Part shown: positions 24,234-34,945 of the stretch, in pieces
Numbering within the stretch: position 1 is the first letter of the stretch
Layout: each line of letters starts with the position of its first letter
Assembly: GCF_002836975.1 (NCBI RefSeq)
Contig: NZ_NIJK01000006.1
Coordinates: forward strand, 1-64,000
Direction: 5' to 3'
DNA length: 64,000 nt
Source: Shewanella indica
Lineage (GTDB): Bacteria; Pseudomonadota; Gammaproteobacteria; Enterobacterales; Shewanellaceae
Notes under the pieces: model-generated
What the model saw: only the letters and a program-made list of their open reading frames with translations
Databases searched by the model: none
What the model was told of the DNA's origin: nothing
Made by a program: the position numbers and the translations under genes

Positions 24234-26375
24234 TTAATCGTTCTGGGTGGCCTGAATGGCGGTCAGGGCGATGGTGTAAACAATATCATCCACCAGGGCG
24301 CCGCGGGACAGATCGTTCACCGGCTTACGCATACCTTGCAGCATAGGACCTATGCTGATCAGATCGGCGCTTCGTTGAACGGCCTTATAAGTGGTGTTAC
24401 CCGTGTTGAGATCCGGGAACACAAACACAGTCGCCTTACCGGCAACCGGGCTGTCCGGCGCCTTGGAGCGAGCCACGTTGGGCATTACCGCAGCGTCGTA
24501 TTGCAGTGGGCCGTCAATCACCAGATCCGGACGCTTCTCTTTGGCAATCCGGGTGGCTTCACGCACCTTATCCACATCCGAGCCTGTACCTGAGTCACCG
24601 GTAGAATAGCTGATCATCGCCACTCTGGGCTCAATGCCGAAGGCTTTGGCCGACTCGGCCGATTGGATGGCGATATCGGCCAACTGCTCGGCATTGGGAT
24701 CCGGGTTGATGGCGCAGTCACCATATACCAGCACTTGATCCGGCATCAGCATGAAGAAGATGGAAGAGACCAGACTGGAGCCTGGCGCTGTCTTAATCAG
24801 CTGTAGTGGCGGACGAATGGTGTTGGCTGTGGTGTTGACCGCACCGGAAACGATACCATCCACTTCATTCTGGGCCAGCATCATGGTGCCCAGCACCATG
24901 TTGTCTTCCAACTGTTCACGGGCAACTACTTCGGTCAGGCCCTTGTGACGGCGAAGATCCAGCATAGGTTCGACATAGCGATCACGCACTTCATCGGGAT
25001 CGATAATCTCGACACCTTCTCCCAGAATAACGTCCTGCTGGGCTGCGATACGCAGAATTTCATCGCGTTTGCCAAGCAGTACGCAGCGGGCAATGCCACG
25101 CTCGGCGCAGATGGCGGCGGCTTTGATGGTGCGCGGCTCATCGCCTTCAGGCAGTACCACTGTCTTGTGCGCTGCGCGGGCCAGCTCGGTAAGCTTGTAG
25201 CGGAAAGCCGGTGGCGACAGGCGGTGCTCGCGAGGCGAGTTTTCGGTGACGCTTTCTATCCAGCTCTGATCGATATGACCGGCAACGTATTCCTGTACCA
25301 GTTCAATACGCACTGCATCGTCCACAGGGACTTCGTGGTCAAAGCGTTGAATATTGAGTGAGGTCTGCCAGGTATTGGTGTCGATAAGGAACACAGGCAG
25401 GCCGGTTTCAAAAGCTTGTTCACACAAAGCCATGATCTCGGGCTCAGGTTCATAACCGCCGCTCAGCAGCAAGGCACCAATTTTGACGCCGTTCATCGCC
25501 GCCAGACAGGCTGAAACGATAACGTCGGAGCGATCGCCAGAGGTGACCAGCAGCGAGTCTGTCTTGATGTGCTGCACCATGTTGGGAATCGAGCGGGCAC
25601 AGAAGGTTACCTTGCGCAGACGGCGAGTGTTCATCTCACCGGCATTGATGATGCGGGCGCGCAGGTGCTTGGCTAAATCAGAAGCCCTGGGGGACACCAG
25701 ATCCAGGTTATAAGGCACGCTGCCGAGGATCCTCAGTGGACTCTTGCCCGGCAACTGGAACATACCGGCAGTATCGCTGCGCTGAACACCCTGATGGTCG
25801 AATACTTCAGACAGATCCGGACGGGCACGGCCTTCGTCGTCCACCGGCGCACCAATCTTGTTGATGATGGCACCGATAAGACGTTTGTTCTTGTTGCCAC
25901 CCCAGGAATTAAAGGCGATTTCGAGGCGGTTCATCAGTCCGGTCGGGCTGTCGTTGCCTGGGGTTGCCACAAAGATCACATCGGCGTCGAGCGCCTTGGC
26001 AATGGCATAATTGACATCATCGGCAAACGGATGGCTACGGGTGTGCACCAGGCCTTCGATGATCAGGGTTTCAGTGTTGTCGGCAATTTCACTGGCGCGG
26101 GCGATGATTTGCTCCATCAGCACATCTGTCTGGTCGGCACGGATCAGCGCTTCGGCGTGGATCATCTCAAACGGTTCAAGCGGGTTGACCGTAGGGGATT
26201 TGCTGAGGATGGTGGTTGAACGCTCAGGGCCGTGGTCCTGCGGGCGCAACTGGGAAATGGGTTTAAAGAATTGCACTTTAACGCCGTGGCGTTCCAATGC
26301 GCGAACCATCCCCAGGCTGATAGACGTCAGGCCGACGCCTGTGCCTATGGGGATCAACATAATGTTACGGGACAT
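24234..26375 (-). CDS. pta: Phosphate acetyltransferase
   Basis: A 713-residue long-form Pta. The N-terminal P-loop-like domain begins [18 protein letters not shown]; a DRTGG domain lies in the middle (about 220-340); the catalytic PTA_PTB domain fills the C-terminal half (from about 390), with [15 protein letters not shown] and [19 protein letters not shown]. It converts acetyl-CoA and phosphate to acetyl phosphate and CoA in the cytoplasm. It follows ackA by about 90 bp on the same strand, the usual ackA-pta order. Confidence 0.97.
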   Translation of the reverse strand: MSRNIMLIPIGTGVGLTSISLGMVRALERHGVKVQFFKPISQLRPQDHGPERSTTILSKSPTVNPLEPFEMIHAEALIRADQTDVLMEQIIARASEIADNTETLIIEGLVHTRSHPFADDVNYAIAKALDADVIFVATPGNDSPTGLMNRLEIAFNSWGGNKNKRLIGAIINKIGAPVDDEGRARPDLSEVFDHQGVQRSDTAGMFQLPGKSPLRILGSVPYNLDLVSPRASDLAKHLRARIINAGEMNTRRLRKVTFCARSIPNMVQHIKTDSLLVTSGDRSDVIVSACLAAMNGVKIGALLLSGGYEPEPEIMALCEQAFETGLPVFLIDTNTWQTSLNIQRFDHEVPVDDAVRIELVQEYVAGHIDQSWIESVTENSPREHRLSPPAFRYKLTELARAAHKTVVLPEGDEPRTIKAAAICAERGIARCVLLGKRDEILRIAAQQDVILGEGVEIIDPDEVRDRYVEPMLDLRRHKGLTEVVAREQLEDNMVLGTMMLAQNEVDGIVSGAVNTTANTIRPPLQLIKTAPGSSLVSSIFFMLMPDQVLVYGDCAINPDPNAEQLADIAIQSAESAKAFGIEPRVAMISYSTGDSGTGSDVDKVREATRIAKEKRPDLVIDGPLQYDAAVMPNVARSKAPDSPVAGKATVFVFPDLNTGNTTYKAVQRSADLISIGPMLQGMRKPVNDLSRGALVDDIVYTIALTAIQATQND

Positions 26376-26433
26376 AAAAACCTCTTCGGAGTCGATGGTT
26401 TTCCGGTGAATCTTGTAAAGTCAAAAACATGAA

Positions 26434-26457
26434 AGCCGCCAGGTTAACCAGGCGGCT
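26434..26457 (-). other. Intergenic hairpin between ackA and pta
   Basis: On the minus strand AGCCGCC and GGCGGCT enclose TGG-TTAA-CCT, giving a stem of nine pairs with one mismatch, followed by TTTCATGTTTTT. The T-run is interrupted, so it is more likely a partial attenuator or mRNA-processing element that lowers pta relative to ackA. Confidence 0.55.
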
Positions 26458-26468
26458 GATTGGTCATA

Positions 26469-27668
26469 TTATTCTTCTATCAAACTAATAGCGTCTTCGG
26501 CGATGACCCACTCTTCATTGGTGGGAATGACCATGGCCAGAGTGCCTTCATCTTTAGTGATAATTCCGCCATTGCCGAAGCGGGCGGCCAGGTTGCGTTC
26601 ATCATCGACCTGGAAGTTGAAGATGGACAGTAGTTCCAGCACTTTCTTGCGGATAATGTCGGAGTTTTCACCTATGCCGCCGGTAAAGACCACGGCATCC
26701 AGACGGCCCAATGGCACAGTGTAGGAGGCGATGTATTTTGCCAGACGATAGCAGAAGATTTCCAGTGCCAGTGTCGCACCTTTGTGACCTTCGGCATATC
26801 CTTCTTCGATACCACGGCAATCATTGGTCAGTTCGCTGATCCCCAAAAGGCCACTTTGCTTGTTCAGCAGGTTGTTGACCTCTTCCAGGGTGTAGCCCAA
26901 CTGGTGTACCAGATGATAGATGATGGAGGGGTCGATATCGCCGCAGCGGGTTCCCATCACCAAGCCTTCCAGTGGTGTCAGCCCCATGGAGGTATCCATG
27001 CTCTTGCCACCTTTAACTGCCGTAACCGAAGCGCCGTTGCCCAGGTGAGCACAGATCACATTGGTATCAGCCAGCTCTTTACCCAGCACCTTGGCCGCTT
27101 CGCGGCTGACAAACAGATGGCTGGTGCCGTGCATACCGTAACGACGAATGCCGTGTTCACGATAAAGCTTATAGGGCAAGGCGTAGACAAAGGCGTGCTC
27201 AGGCATACTCTGGTGGAAGGCGGTGTCAAACACGGCAACCTGAGGCAGGCTTGGGAACGAGGCCATGGCAGCACGAATACCTATCAGGTGCGCCGGGTTG
27301 TGCAGCGGTGCCAGTGAGGCACAGTCTTCGATACCTTTAATCACCTGATCGTCAATGATAACCGAGCGGGTGAATTTTTCGCCGCCGTGCACGATACGGT
27401 GACCCACCGCCAGGATCTGTGACGCCAGTTCAGGCAGGGGAGCCAAAATCTGGTTTACAATAAACTCCACGGCTTCACGGTGCGCGGTAAATGCGCCCAG
27501 TGCGGCTTCATGCTTTTCGCCATTGTGTTTCCATTTGATGCGGGAGTTTTCCAGACCAAAGCACTCGGCCAGACCTGAGATCTGATCATCGCCCGTGAGT
27601 GCATCCATGACTGCAAATTTCAAAGAAGAGCTGCCGCAATTTAGAACCAATACCAGTTTTTTAGACAT
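26469..27668 (-). CDS. ackA: Acetate kinase
   Basis: A 399-residue ASKHA-fold kinase with the family blocks [13 protein letters not shown] at the N-terminus, [19 protein letters not shown] and [10 protein letters not shown]. It makes ATP from acetyl phosphate. The gene is divergent from yfbV, 158 bp apart, as in E. coli. Upstream regulation cannot be read clearly; an anaerobic pathway partner set (focA-pflB-pflA) lies just beyond yfbV. Confidence 0.97.
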   Translation of the reverse strand: MSKKLVLVLNCGSSSLKFAVMDALTGDDQISGLAECFGLENSRIKWKHNGEKHEAALGAFTAHREAVEFIVNQILAPLPELASQILAVGHRIVHGGEKFTRSVIIDDQVIKGIEDCASLAPLHNPAHLIGIRAAMASFPSLPQVAVFDTAFHQSMPEHAFVYALPYKLYREHGIRRYGMHGTSHLFVSREAAKVLGKELADTNVICAHLGNGASVTAVKGGKSMDTSMGLTPLEGLVMGTRCGDIDPSIIYHLVHQLGYTLEEVNNLLNKQSGLLGISELTNDCRGIEEGYAEGHKGATLALEIFCYRLAKYIASYTVPLGRLDAVVFTGGIGENSDIIRKKVLELLSIFNFQVDDERNLAARFGNGGIITKDEGTLAMVIPTNEEWVIAEDAISLIEE

Positions 27669-27826
27669 GTTAAAAACCTTTCGCCGTTTTTAATTAATGA
27701 GTTACGGGTGAACTGGACTCGCCTGTAACCTGTTTCACTGTGTTCCTGCCGTCAAGCCGTTGTTGGGGCCGAATAGGGAACTGTGCTAAGGTAAAAGCAA
27801 TATTATGCTTGTTTCAGGTGCCTTGA

Positions 27827-28270
27827 TTGAGCCTTAACTTTCTCAAAACCGTGAGGGAAGGTCATCGTTATATGAAGACCTGGCCCATGGTCAGACAACT
27901 GGGTTTCTTTTTTCCTGAGTTTCGCGTTATTCGTGCCACTCAGTTGGCGTTGCAGTTGATGCCTGTGTTGGCCATGCTATCGGCTGCCGCGCCACTCTAT
28001 TTCTATGGTTGGGACTATCTTCCCCAGGCCATAGCTATCTTTCTGTTCTTTCTCAGCCTGCCTTTGCAGGGCTATCTGTGGCTGGGTTGGCGTGCTCGCC
28101 ATCCCTTGCCGCTGTCCTTGCTCGATTGGGGAAATCAACTCAATGCCAAGCTTTCCGGGCTTGGGGTGAGCAGTCGCCCTTTAGGGGCCAAGGCCTGCTA
28201 TATGGATATGGCGCAGATCCTTAAATTGGCCTTTGAACGTCTCGATGCCGGATTTTGGGAAGAGCTCTGA
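27827..28270 (+). CDS. yfbV: UPF0208 membrane protein YfbV
   Basis: A 147-residue protein with two membrane segments, matching E. coli YfbV in length, in GHRYMKTWPMVRQL near the N-terminus, LSLPLQGYLWLGWRA in the second segment and the acidic C-terminal tail. YfbV has been connected with limiting MatP spreading in E. coli chromosomes. The best start is TTG at 27827 with AGGTG six bases upstream. Its stop codon is one base from the stop of pflA on the other strand. Confidence 0.88.
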   Translation: MSLNFLKTVREGHRYMKTWPMVRQLGFFFPEFRVIRATQLALQLMPVLAMLSAAAPLYFYGWDYLPQAIAIFLFFLSLPLQGYLWLGWRARHPLPLSLLDWGNQLNAKLSGLGVSSRPLGAKACYMDMAQILKLAFERLDAGFWEEL

Positions 28271-28271
28271 A

Positions 28272-29012
28272 TCAGTAACCGGCATTGATCCCTTTCTGGA
28301 TAAATATAGCCTTTATTCGCTCCATGGTTTCGCGATCCGGCGGCGACACGCCGTCGAGTTCATAGTGTTCACCCATGGCTTCCCACTTGTGTTTGCCCAG
28401 TTCGTGGTAGGGCAGTAACTCCACTTTTTCCACATTGGTCATTGGCTTGATAAATTCAGCCAGTTTTTCGGCCGAGGCTTCATCGTCTGTATAGCCGCCG
28501 ACAACCACGTAACGGATCCAGGTTTTCTGGCCTCGTTTTGCCAGATATTCGGCAAACTGCAATGTTCGCTGGTTGCTGACCTTGGTGAGATCTATGTGCT
28601 TGGCATCATCCATCTGTTTGATGTCCAGCAGTACCAGATCAGTGTTGTCCAGCAACTGGTCGATCACCTCTGTGTATTTACGGACAAAGCCGTTGGTGTC
28701 CAAACAGGTGTGAATGCCTTCGGCCTTGCAGGCCTTGAATAGCTCGGCAACGAATTCAGCCTGTAACACAGCTTCACCACCGCTGGCGGTCACGCCACCA
28801 CAGCTGGCTTCCAAAAAAGGTCGGTAGCTGACTATCTGTTCCATCAGCTCCGCGACCGTAACTTCCTTGCCGCCATCCAGATCCCAGGTGTCGCGGTTGT
28901 GACAGTATTTACAGCGCATCAGGCAACCCTGCATAAAGGCGATAAAGCGAATGCCGGGACCATCTACTGTGCCAAAGGATTCCACCGAGTGGATCCGTCC
29001 TTTTACTGTCAT
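28272..29012 (-). CDS. pflA: Pyruvate formate-lyase 1 activating enzyme
   Basis: A 246-residue radical-SAM enzyme with the cluster cysteines C30, C34 and C37 in GCLMRCKYC, and the GGE-type block [10 protein letters not shown]. It generates the glycyl radical on PflB using S-adenosylmethionine. It follows pflB on the minus strand after a 57-bp spacer holding a large palindrome. The 3' end abuts yfbV with one intergenic base and no terminator. Confidence 0.96.
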   Translation of the reverse strand: MTVKGRIHSVESFGTVDGPGIRFIAFMQGCLMRCKYCHNRDTWDLDGGKEVTVAELMEQIVSYRPFLEASCGGVTASGGEAVLQAEFVAELFKACKAEGIHTCLDTNGFVRKYTEVIDQLLDNTDLVLLDIKQMDDAKHIDLTKVSNQRTLQFAEYLAKRGQKTWIRYVVVGGYTDDEASAEKLAEFIKPMTNVEKVELLPYHELGKHKWEAMGEHYELDGVSPPDRETMERIKAIFIQKGINAGY

Positions 29013-29028
29013 GTGCTCTCCTTGGAAT

Positions 29029-29053
29029 GGCTGCAGCGGCGGCCGCTGCAGCC
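29029..29053 (-). other. Perfect palindrome in the pflB-pflA spacer
   Basis: Two 12-base arms (GGCTGCAGCGGC and its exact complement) are separated by one base, making a very GC-rich hairpin directly after the pflB stop and before the pflA ribosome site. No T-run follows, so it probably stabilises the pflB message and limits expression of pflA. Confidence 0.75.
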
Positions 29054-29069
29054 CGGTTTCAAACGCGGA

Positions 29070-31352
29070 TTACAGTGCTTTGGTGAAAGTACGGGTAATC
29101 ACGTCTTGCTGTTGCTCAGGGGTCAGTGAGTTGAAGCGCACTGCATAGCCTGAAACACGTATGGTCAGCTGTGGATACTTGTCAGGGTTGACGACAGCAT
29201 CTTCCAGCATTTCACGGTTCATCACGTTGACGTTCAGGTGCTGACCACCTTCATGGCCTGGCTTGTGGGAGAAGTATCCATCCATCAGCGCGGCCAGGTT
29301 GGTGCGGCGGGCATCTTCATCTTTACCCAGTGCATTGGGCACAATGGAGAAGGTGTAAGAGATACCGTCCTGAGCGTGAGCGAAGGGCAGCTTGGCCACT
29401 GAGGTCAGTGAAGCGATAGCGCCTTTCTCGTCACGGCCGTGCATTGGGTTGGCACCCGGGGCAAATGGTGCACCGGCGCGGCGACCATCCGGAGTGTTAC
29501 CTGTCTTCTTACCATACACCACGTTGGAAGTAATGGTCAGGATTGACTGGGTTGGGATGGCGTTGCGGTACATCTTCTTGTCACGAATTTTGGCCATAAA
29601 GCCTTCAACCAGCATACAGGCGATGTCGTCAACACGGGCGTCGTTGTTACCGAACTTGGGATAATCACCCTCGATTTCGAAGTCTACGGCAATACCGTTT
29701 TCATCGCGAACCGGTTTCACCTTGGCATACTTGATGGCAGACAGTGAGTCGGCAGCAATAGACAGACCGGCGATACCACAGGCCATGGTGCGACGTACGT
29801 CTCTGTCGTGCAGCGCCATCAGCGCGGCTTCGTAAGAGTACTTGTCGTGCATGTAGTGGATGGTGTTCAACGCAGTGACATACTGAGTTGCCAACCAGTC
29901 CATCAGGCCATCGAGACGGCTCATGACGTCATCATAGTTGAGCACTTCGTCTGTGATAGGATCTGCCTTGGGAGCAACCTGAATTTTCAGCTTTTCATCC
30001 ACACCACCGTTGATGGCGTACAGCATGGTCTTGGCCAGGTTGGCACGGGCACCAAAGAACTGCATGTGCTTGCCCACAACCATGGGGCTCACGCAGCAGG
30101 CGATGGCGTAGTCATCGGACTCGAAGTCAGGGCGCATCAGGTCATCGTTTTCATACTGGATGGAGCTGGTGTCGATAGACACTTTGGCGCAGTATTTTTT
30201 GAATGGCTGAGGCAGCTGCTCGGACCAAAGCACAGTGATGTTTGGCTCTGGGCTTGGACCCATGTTGTATAGGGTGTGCAGGAAGCGGAAGCTGGTCTTG
30301 CTCACCAGTGGACGACCGTCCAGACCCATACCACCGATAGATTCGGTAGCCCAGATTGGGTCGCCGGAGAACAGCTCATCGTATTCAGGGGTACGCAGGA
30401 AGCGCACCATACGCAGTTTCATCACGAAATGGTCGATCATTTCCTGAGCCTGCTCTTCGGTGAGCACGCCATTTTTCAGATCGCGTTCGATATAAACGTC
30501 GATGAAGGTTGAAGTACGGCCCAGAGACATGGCAGCGCCGTTTTGGCTCTTCACCGCGGCCAGATAGCCGAAGTAGGTCCACTGGATGGCTTCTTTGGCA
30601 TTCTTGGCAGGGCCGGAGATGTCATAACCGTATTTGGCTGCCATCTTCTTCATCTTGCCCAGCGCTCTGTGCTGCTCGGCAATCTCTTCACGCAACTGGA
30701 TAACGTTGCTCAGATCTTCACCGGCTTCCATCTGAGCCTGCAGTGAAGTGAACTGGGCAACCTTGTCCTTCATCAGGTAGTCGATACCGTAGAGGGCTAC
30801 GCGACGGTAGTCACCAATGATACGGCCACGACCGTAGGCATCGGGCAAACCTGTCAGTACACCTGACTTGCGGCAAGCGAGAATTTCCGGAGTGTAAACA
30901 TCGAACACACCCTGGTTATGGGTCTTACGCAGTTCGGAGTAGACATATTTGATTTCAGGATCCAGCTCGCGATCATAGGCGGCGCAGGAGCCTTCAACCA
31001 TGCGGATACCACCGTTGGGCAGCATGGCGCGTTTGAGTGGCGCATCAGTCTGCAAACCAACAATGGTTTCCAGTTCCTGATTGATGTAGCCGGCATCATG
31101 GGAATCTATGGTAGAGACTTTGTCTGTATCAAAGTCGACCGGAGCGTGGGTGCGGTTTTCCTGCTTGATGCCTTCCATGACTTTGTCCCACAGGGCTGTG
31201 GTCGCAGTGGTGGGGCCAGCCAGGAAAGACTCATCACCTTCATAGGGGGTGTAGTTCTTCTGGATAAAGTCACGTACATTGACTTCGGTCTTCCAATCGC
31301 CGGGAACAAAGCCTTCCCATGCGCTTGCAAACAGCTCAGTTTTCTCGGTCAT
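29070..31352 (-). CDS. pflB: Formate acetyltransferase (pyruvate formate-lyase)
   Basis: A glycyl-radical enzyme cleaving pyruvate with CoA to formate and acetyl-CoA under anaerobic conditions. The glycyl-radical residue is Gly735 in RVSGYAVRF and the adjacent active-site cysteines are in IACCVSPMV. From the ATG at 31352 (MTEKTELF) the protein is 760 residues, the E. coli length; an ATG at 31361 adds three residues but sits almost on top of the AAGG ribosome site. It lies 20-30 bp after focA. Confidence 0.97.
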   Translation of the reverse strand: MTEKTELFASAWEGFVPGDWKTEVNVRDFIQKNYTPYEGDESFLAGPTTATTALWDKVMEGIKQENRTHAPVDFDTDKVSTIDSHDAGYINQELETIVGLQTDAPLKRAMLPNGGIRMVEGSCAAYDRELDPEIKYVYSELRKTHNQGVFDVYTPEILACRKSGVLTGLPDAYGRGRIIGDYRRVALYGIDYLMKDKVAQFTSLQAQMEAGEDLSNVIQLREEIAEQHRALGKMKKMAAKYGYDISGPAKNAKEAIQWTYFGYLAAVKSQNGAAMSLGRTSTFIDVYIERDLKNGVLTEEQAQEMIDHFVMKLRMVRFLRTPEYDELFSGDPIWATESIGGMGLDGRPLVSKTSFRFLHTLYNMGPSPEPNITVLWSEQLPQPFKKYCAKVSIDTSSIQYENDDLMRPDFESDDYAIACCVSPMVVGKHMQFFGARANLAKTMLYAINGGVDEKLKIQVAPKADPITDEVLNYDDVMSRLDGLMDWLATQYVTALNTIHYMHDKYSYEAALMALHDRDVRRTMACGIAGLSIAADSLSAIKYAKVKPVRDENGIAVDFEIEGDYPKFGNNDARVDDIACMLVEGFMAKIRDKKMYRNAIPTQSILTITSNVVYGKKTGNTPDGRRAGAPFAPGANPMHGRDEKGAIASLTSVAKLPFAHAQDGISYTFSIVPNALGKDEDARRTNLAALMDGYFSHKPGHEGGQHLNVNVMNREMLEDAVVNPDKYPQLTIRVSGYAVRFNSLTPEQQQDVITRTFTKAL

Positions 31353-31381
31353 AGTACTCATACCTTCTAGTTGAGATAAAG

Positions 31382-32263
31382 TTACTTGCTGGCCTCGCTG
31401 CCTTGCTTGGCCAGCAAGGGACGGCGATACACAAACCAGTAAGTCAACCCTACAAATAAAGCTCCCCCCACGATATTACCCAGAGTGACGGGAACCAGAT
31501 TATGGAACACGAATTGGCTCCATGTGAGATCGGCAAACTGCTCGGGGCTGACCCCGGCGCTTGTCCAGAATTCAGTGCCGGCCATATTTTTGCTGATAAT
31601 GGCCATGGGAATAAGGAACATGTTGGCGATACAGTGCTCAAAACCTGCGGCGACAAACATGGCAACCGGCAACACCACGGCCAGCAGTTTGTCAGTGACC
31701 GAGCGACCGGCATAGGCCATCCATACCGCCAGACACACCATGATGTTACACATGATCCCGAGGGCGATGGCCTGGAAAAAGTCATGGTGCAGTTTGGCCT
31801 GAGCGGTCTTCATGTAACCAAGGCCTATCAAACCGTGGCCGGCATCATAGTGTTTGGCGGTGATCATCAGGCCTACCAGTAGCATGGCGCCGATAAAGTT
31901 GCCCAGATAGACCAGCCCCCAGTTGCGCAGTAAGGCCTTGGTGGTGACCCGTTTGCTGGCTCTGGCAGTAATGGTTAATACAGTAGAGGTGAAGAGTTCG
32001 CCGCCCAGTACCACCACCAACATCAGGCCCAGGCTGAAGCACAGGCCGCCGATGAGTTTGTTGAGACCGTAGGGAAGGGCGCTGCCGCCGGCAGTGGCGA
32101 CGACATAGAAGATAAACGCGAGGCCAATAAACACCCCCGCAGTCATGGCCAGCAACAAGGTCGATTGGGTATCACGGCCGATTTTTACGACGGCCGCATC
32201 CTCGACCTTCTGCGCAGTATTGGCAGGGGTTGATGCATCAAATGGGCTAGGACTGTTGTTCAT
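31382..32263 (-). CDS. focA: Formate channel FocA
   Basis: A 293-residue formate-nitrite transporter family protein with six membrane segments, the conserved GGELFTSTV and GNFIGAML blocks and the [14 protein letters not shown] segment. It exports formate made by PflB and can bring it back. It heads focA-pflB-pflA. An FNR/EtrA-like site lies about 135 bases upstream. Confidence 0.94.
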   Translation of the reverse strand: MNNSPSPFDASTPANTAQKVEDAAVVKIGRDTQSTLLLAMTAGVFIGLAFIFYVVATAGGSALPYGLNKLIGGLCFSLGLMLVVVLGGELFTSTVLTITARASKRVTTKALLRNWGLVYLGNFIGAMLLVGLMITAKHYDAGHGLIGLGYMKTAQAKLHHDFFQAIALGIMCNIMVCLAVWMAYAGRSVTDKLLAVVLPVAMFVAAGFEHCIANMFLIPMAIISKNMAGTEFWTSAGVSPEQFADLTWSQFVFHNLVPVTLGNIVGGALFVGLTYWFVYRRPLLAKQGSEASK

Positions 32264-33205
32264 AGTTGCCTTCTTTCGCTCATTTGGTGGCTGGCCACCG
32301 GTTTAGGTTATAAAGTTCATTTATCGCTTATTCTATAGTGATGGCTTGCGAGCCATCGAGTTCATCAACTATAAGCAAGCTGTAATTAAATTACGTGATT
32401 TAGATCAATTTAACCGCTGATTAATCTAAATTATGAAATTAAACTACGTTTTGCTACTCTTTTTTGTCTAAATTTTCCTTGAAATAATTCACCGAAATTC
32501 GAGTTGTCTTCCAGTGTCATCTACCAAGGTTTGTGCTTTTAATTGGTTTTTGGTCCAAGTATAAGCTTGTAACACGTTATAAAAGTCCAGTCTGTGCTCT
32601 TGCTCGCGGTGAATGGCTGCAAACAGAAATGTTGGCCTTTCCCGTGTAGTCGCAATCCTCGCCTTCTTTGACTTACAGAGCCTTGATGAGGTTTTAGTGA
32701 CCTCTGGGGAACTGTGTAAAGAATCGCCTCACATGTATTGAACCTTAAAATTGGTCTTACCAATTTACCATAAAAATATTAACACAGAGCCGTGCTGTCG
32801 GCATCTGATATCGGCCTTTACCCATAGGGAAAAGCTAAATTTTGCGAGCAGGTTAACAATTGTATGTCATTGCGTCGACGCGGGGGGGAGCTGGCGCCAG
32901 TTTATTTCAGCAAAGGCTTATGCCTGTGGCCTCACAAACCCATATCAAAACTTGATTCGGGTCTTGATTTTTGGGCTGTTGTGACCCGCCTGGGAGCAGG
33001 CTCAGGGCTGTGAGTCCTGTCATGGTTCATTAGGCATGCAGTCAAAAAGTTAACGGAATATCATCAGGTAACCGGGTGGTAACTTTATCCAACAACCAAA
33101 GCGTAACTTGCGTCATGCCTTGGCACTCGAGGGAAGAGTTGATTAGAATCAAGGCTTTCTTTTGCTGTCACGCTCCATTTCAAGGAGCTATCCAAGGAGG
33201 CCGTT
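32264..33205. other. Long non-coding region upstream of focA and yhdT
   Basis: About 940 bases between divergent genes. The focA side (32270-32480) is AT-rich with a FNR/EtrA-like site at 32395-32408. The middle and right parts contain only short frames without family resemblance or ribosome sites. A GC-rich imperfect hairpin is visible near 32986-33008. I cannot identify a gene or named RNA here; an unannotated small RNA or a decayed gene is possible. Confidence 0.6.
32395..32408 (-). promoter_or_regulatory. FNR/EtrA (or CRP)-like site upstream of focA
   Basis: On the minus strand TTGATCTAAATCAC, nine of ten informative positions of TTGAT-N4-ATCAA. Oxygen control of focA-pfl by FNR-type regulators is established in enteric bacteria; in Shewanella, EtrA and CRP recognise similar half-sites, so which one acts here is open. 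Confidence 0.55.
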
Positions 33206-33418
33206 ATGCCATCCATGGCACGTCTGGCCATCATACTTACCCTGATTTATGCCCTGTTTTGGGCTCTTGGGCCCTTGTTGACCGATATAGGGATCTGGGG
33301 AGCACAAGCTGATTATTACGGCCTGCCTTTGTGGTTTTGGCTGTCCTGTATTCTGACTCCATTATGTTTCATTCTGGGGCTCTTCTACCTGTTTGGCCGG
33401 GGAGGGCATAAAGAGTGA
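33206..33418 (+). CDS. yhdT: DUF997/YhdT family small membrane protein
   Basis: A 70-residue protein with two membrane helices and the YhdT-like pattern (ALFWALGPLLTDIGIWG, LPLWFWLSCILTP). AAGGAGG at 33194-33200 sets the start. Its stop overlaps the GTG start of panF by four bases (GTGA), the same pairing as E. coli yhdT-panF, so it is probably an accessory small subunit of the symporter. Confidence 0.86.
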   Translation: MPSMARLAIILTLIYALFWALGPLLTDIGIWGAQADYYGLPLWFWLSCILTPLCFILGLFYLFGRGGHKE

Positions 33419-34863
33419 CCACCCTTATCCCCGTATTGGTTTATCTGTTGCTCAGCCTGGTGTTGACCCGCTTTATTGCCGCCAGACAAGACAAGGCCAG
33501 CCTCTATCAGGATAAGGCGGCGCGCTTTTTTATCGGTGGCCGTTTTCTCAATGGCCCCATGTTGGCCTTGACGCTGGTGGCCACCTATACCAGCGCCAGC
33601 TCTTTTATCGGTGGTCCGGGCGCCGCTTACAAGATAGGTTTGGGCTGGGTATGGCTTGCCTTGATCCAGGTGCCGGTTGCCATGCTGACCCTGGGAGTGT
33701 TGGGGCCGAAAATTCTCGCGGCCAAGGCGCCTTACGCCACTTTGATTGAGTGGTTGGATGCTCGCTTTGAGCATAAAGGAGTCAGCATGTTGGCGCTGGG
33801 CTCCTTGGTGCTTGGATTTGTCGCCATGATTACGGTGCAGTTTATCGGTGGCGCCAGGTTGTTTGCCGGCGTCAGCGGTATCGACTACAGCTTGGGGCTG
33901 GCTCTGTTTGTGGTGACTGTGCTGGCTTACACCCTGAGCGGAGGTTTTCGGGCGGTGACCATCACTGATGCCTTTCAGGGGATAGTGATGCTGCTGGGGC
34001 TATTGCTGCTGTTTTTCACCCTGCTTGGCCATGGGGGGATGACAGAGTTGATGTCCAAGGTGGCCAGTGAAGACCCGGCATTGTTGCAACCCCACGGCAA
34101 TGAAGGACAACTGGGCTGGCCCATGATGCTGTCGTTTTGGGTGCTTATCTGTTTTGGCACGCTTGGGTTGCCACATACTGTGGTGCGTTTGCTGGCGGTT
34201 AAAAATACCCAGGCGCTTAAGAAAGGTATTATTTGGGGCACCCTTATCAGTGTCTTGATGACACTGTTACCGCATCTCATTGGATTGATGGGGCGGGCGC
34301 TTTATCCCGATTTGCAGGTACCGGATGAGATCATGCCAACTTTGATCTCCGGACTGTTTTCGCCACTTTTGGCCGGGGTGCTGCTGGCGGCGCCCATTGC
34401 CGCCGTGATGTCGTCGGTGGACTCTATGTTGCTGCAGGCGGCGGTCAGTCTGGTGCGGGATGCCTGGGTTAAAGTCAGGCCACAAACCTCGGCGCAAAGC
34501 CAGCTGCGTTTGAGTCGCATTGCCATGTTGATGATTGCTGCGCTCGCCTGCTACTGGGCGCTGGAGCCTCCGGCCATGATAGTCTGGCTCAATCTGGCGG
34601 CTTTCGGTGCGCTGCAGGCGGTGTTTCTCTGGCCAATTTTAGCGGCGGTATTCTGGCCTTCATTGACTGGCAACGCCGTATTTGCCGCGATGATTTCCGG
34701 ATTGCTGAGCTATGGAATGCTGCAATGGCAGGCCTTGCCTTTACCATTTCATATTCACCCTGTGGTCCCGGCCTTGCTGGTTTCACTCTTGGCCATGTTG
34801 GGCTGCCATGCATGCTTGTCTGCGCGAGCGGTTTTGGCGGTAGCGCCGAATAAGGCAGAGTAA
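33415..34863 (+). CDS. panF: Sodium/pantothenate symporter
   Basis: A 482-residue sodium:solute symporter (E. coli PanF is 483) with about 13 membrane segments. It has the SSS hallmarks FFIGGRFLNGPMLALTLVATYTSASSFIGGPGAAY near the N-terminus (in order), GGFRAVTITDAFQG and LLAAPIAAVMSSVDSMLLQAA. It takes up pantothenate, the CoA precursor, with sodium. The start is GTG, overlapping the yhdT stop, so the two are translationally coupled. Confidence 0.9.
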   Translation: MTTLIPVLVYLLLSLVLTRFIAARQDKASLYQDKAARFFIGGRFLNGPMLALTLVATYTSASSFIGGPGAAYKIGLGWVWLALIQVPVAMLTLGVLGPKILAAKAPYATLIEWLDARFEHKGVSMLALGSLVLGFVAMITVQFIGGARLFAGVSGIDYSLGLALFVVTVLAYTLSGGFRAVTITDAFQGIVMLLGLLLLFFTLLGHGGMTELMSKVASEDPALLQPHGNEGQLGWPMMLSFWVLICFGTLGLPHTVVRLLAVKNTQALKKGIIWGTLISVLMTLLPHLIGLMGRALYPDLQVPDEIMPTLISGLFSPLLAGVLLAAPIAAVMSSVDSMLLQAAVSLVRDAWVKVRPQTSAQSQLRLSRIAMLMIAALACYWALEPPAMIVWLNLAAFGALQAVFLWPILAAVFWPSLTGNAVFAAMISGLLSYGMLQWQALPLPFHIHPVVPALLVSLLAMLGCHACLSARAVLAVAPNKAE

Positions 34864-34898
34864 AGAGCTATGCTTGATTGTTGAGTAAGGGATGAAAC

Positions 34899-34929
34899 AA
34901 AAAAAGCGCAGTCATTGACTGCGCTTTTG
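34899..34929. terminator. Bidirectional terminator between panF and the TonB receptor gene
   Basis: AAAAGCGCAGTCA and TGACTGCGCTTTT form a 13-base dyad flanked by A and T runs, positioned between two converging genes. Confidence 0.88.
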
Positions 34930-34945
34930 GCTATTAAAGCGCTTA

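Noticed and set aside
32539..32984. Short frames in the focA-yhdT spacer
   Set aside because: Composition is random-looking, starts lack ribosome sites and no family resemblance is visible.
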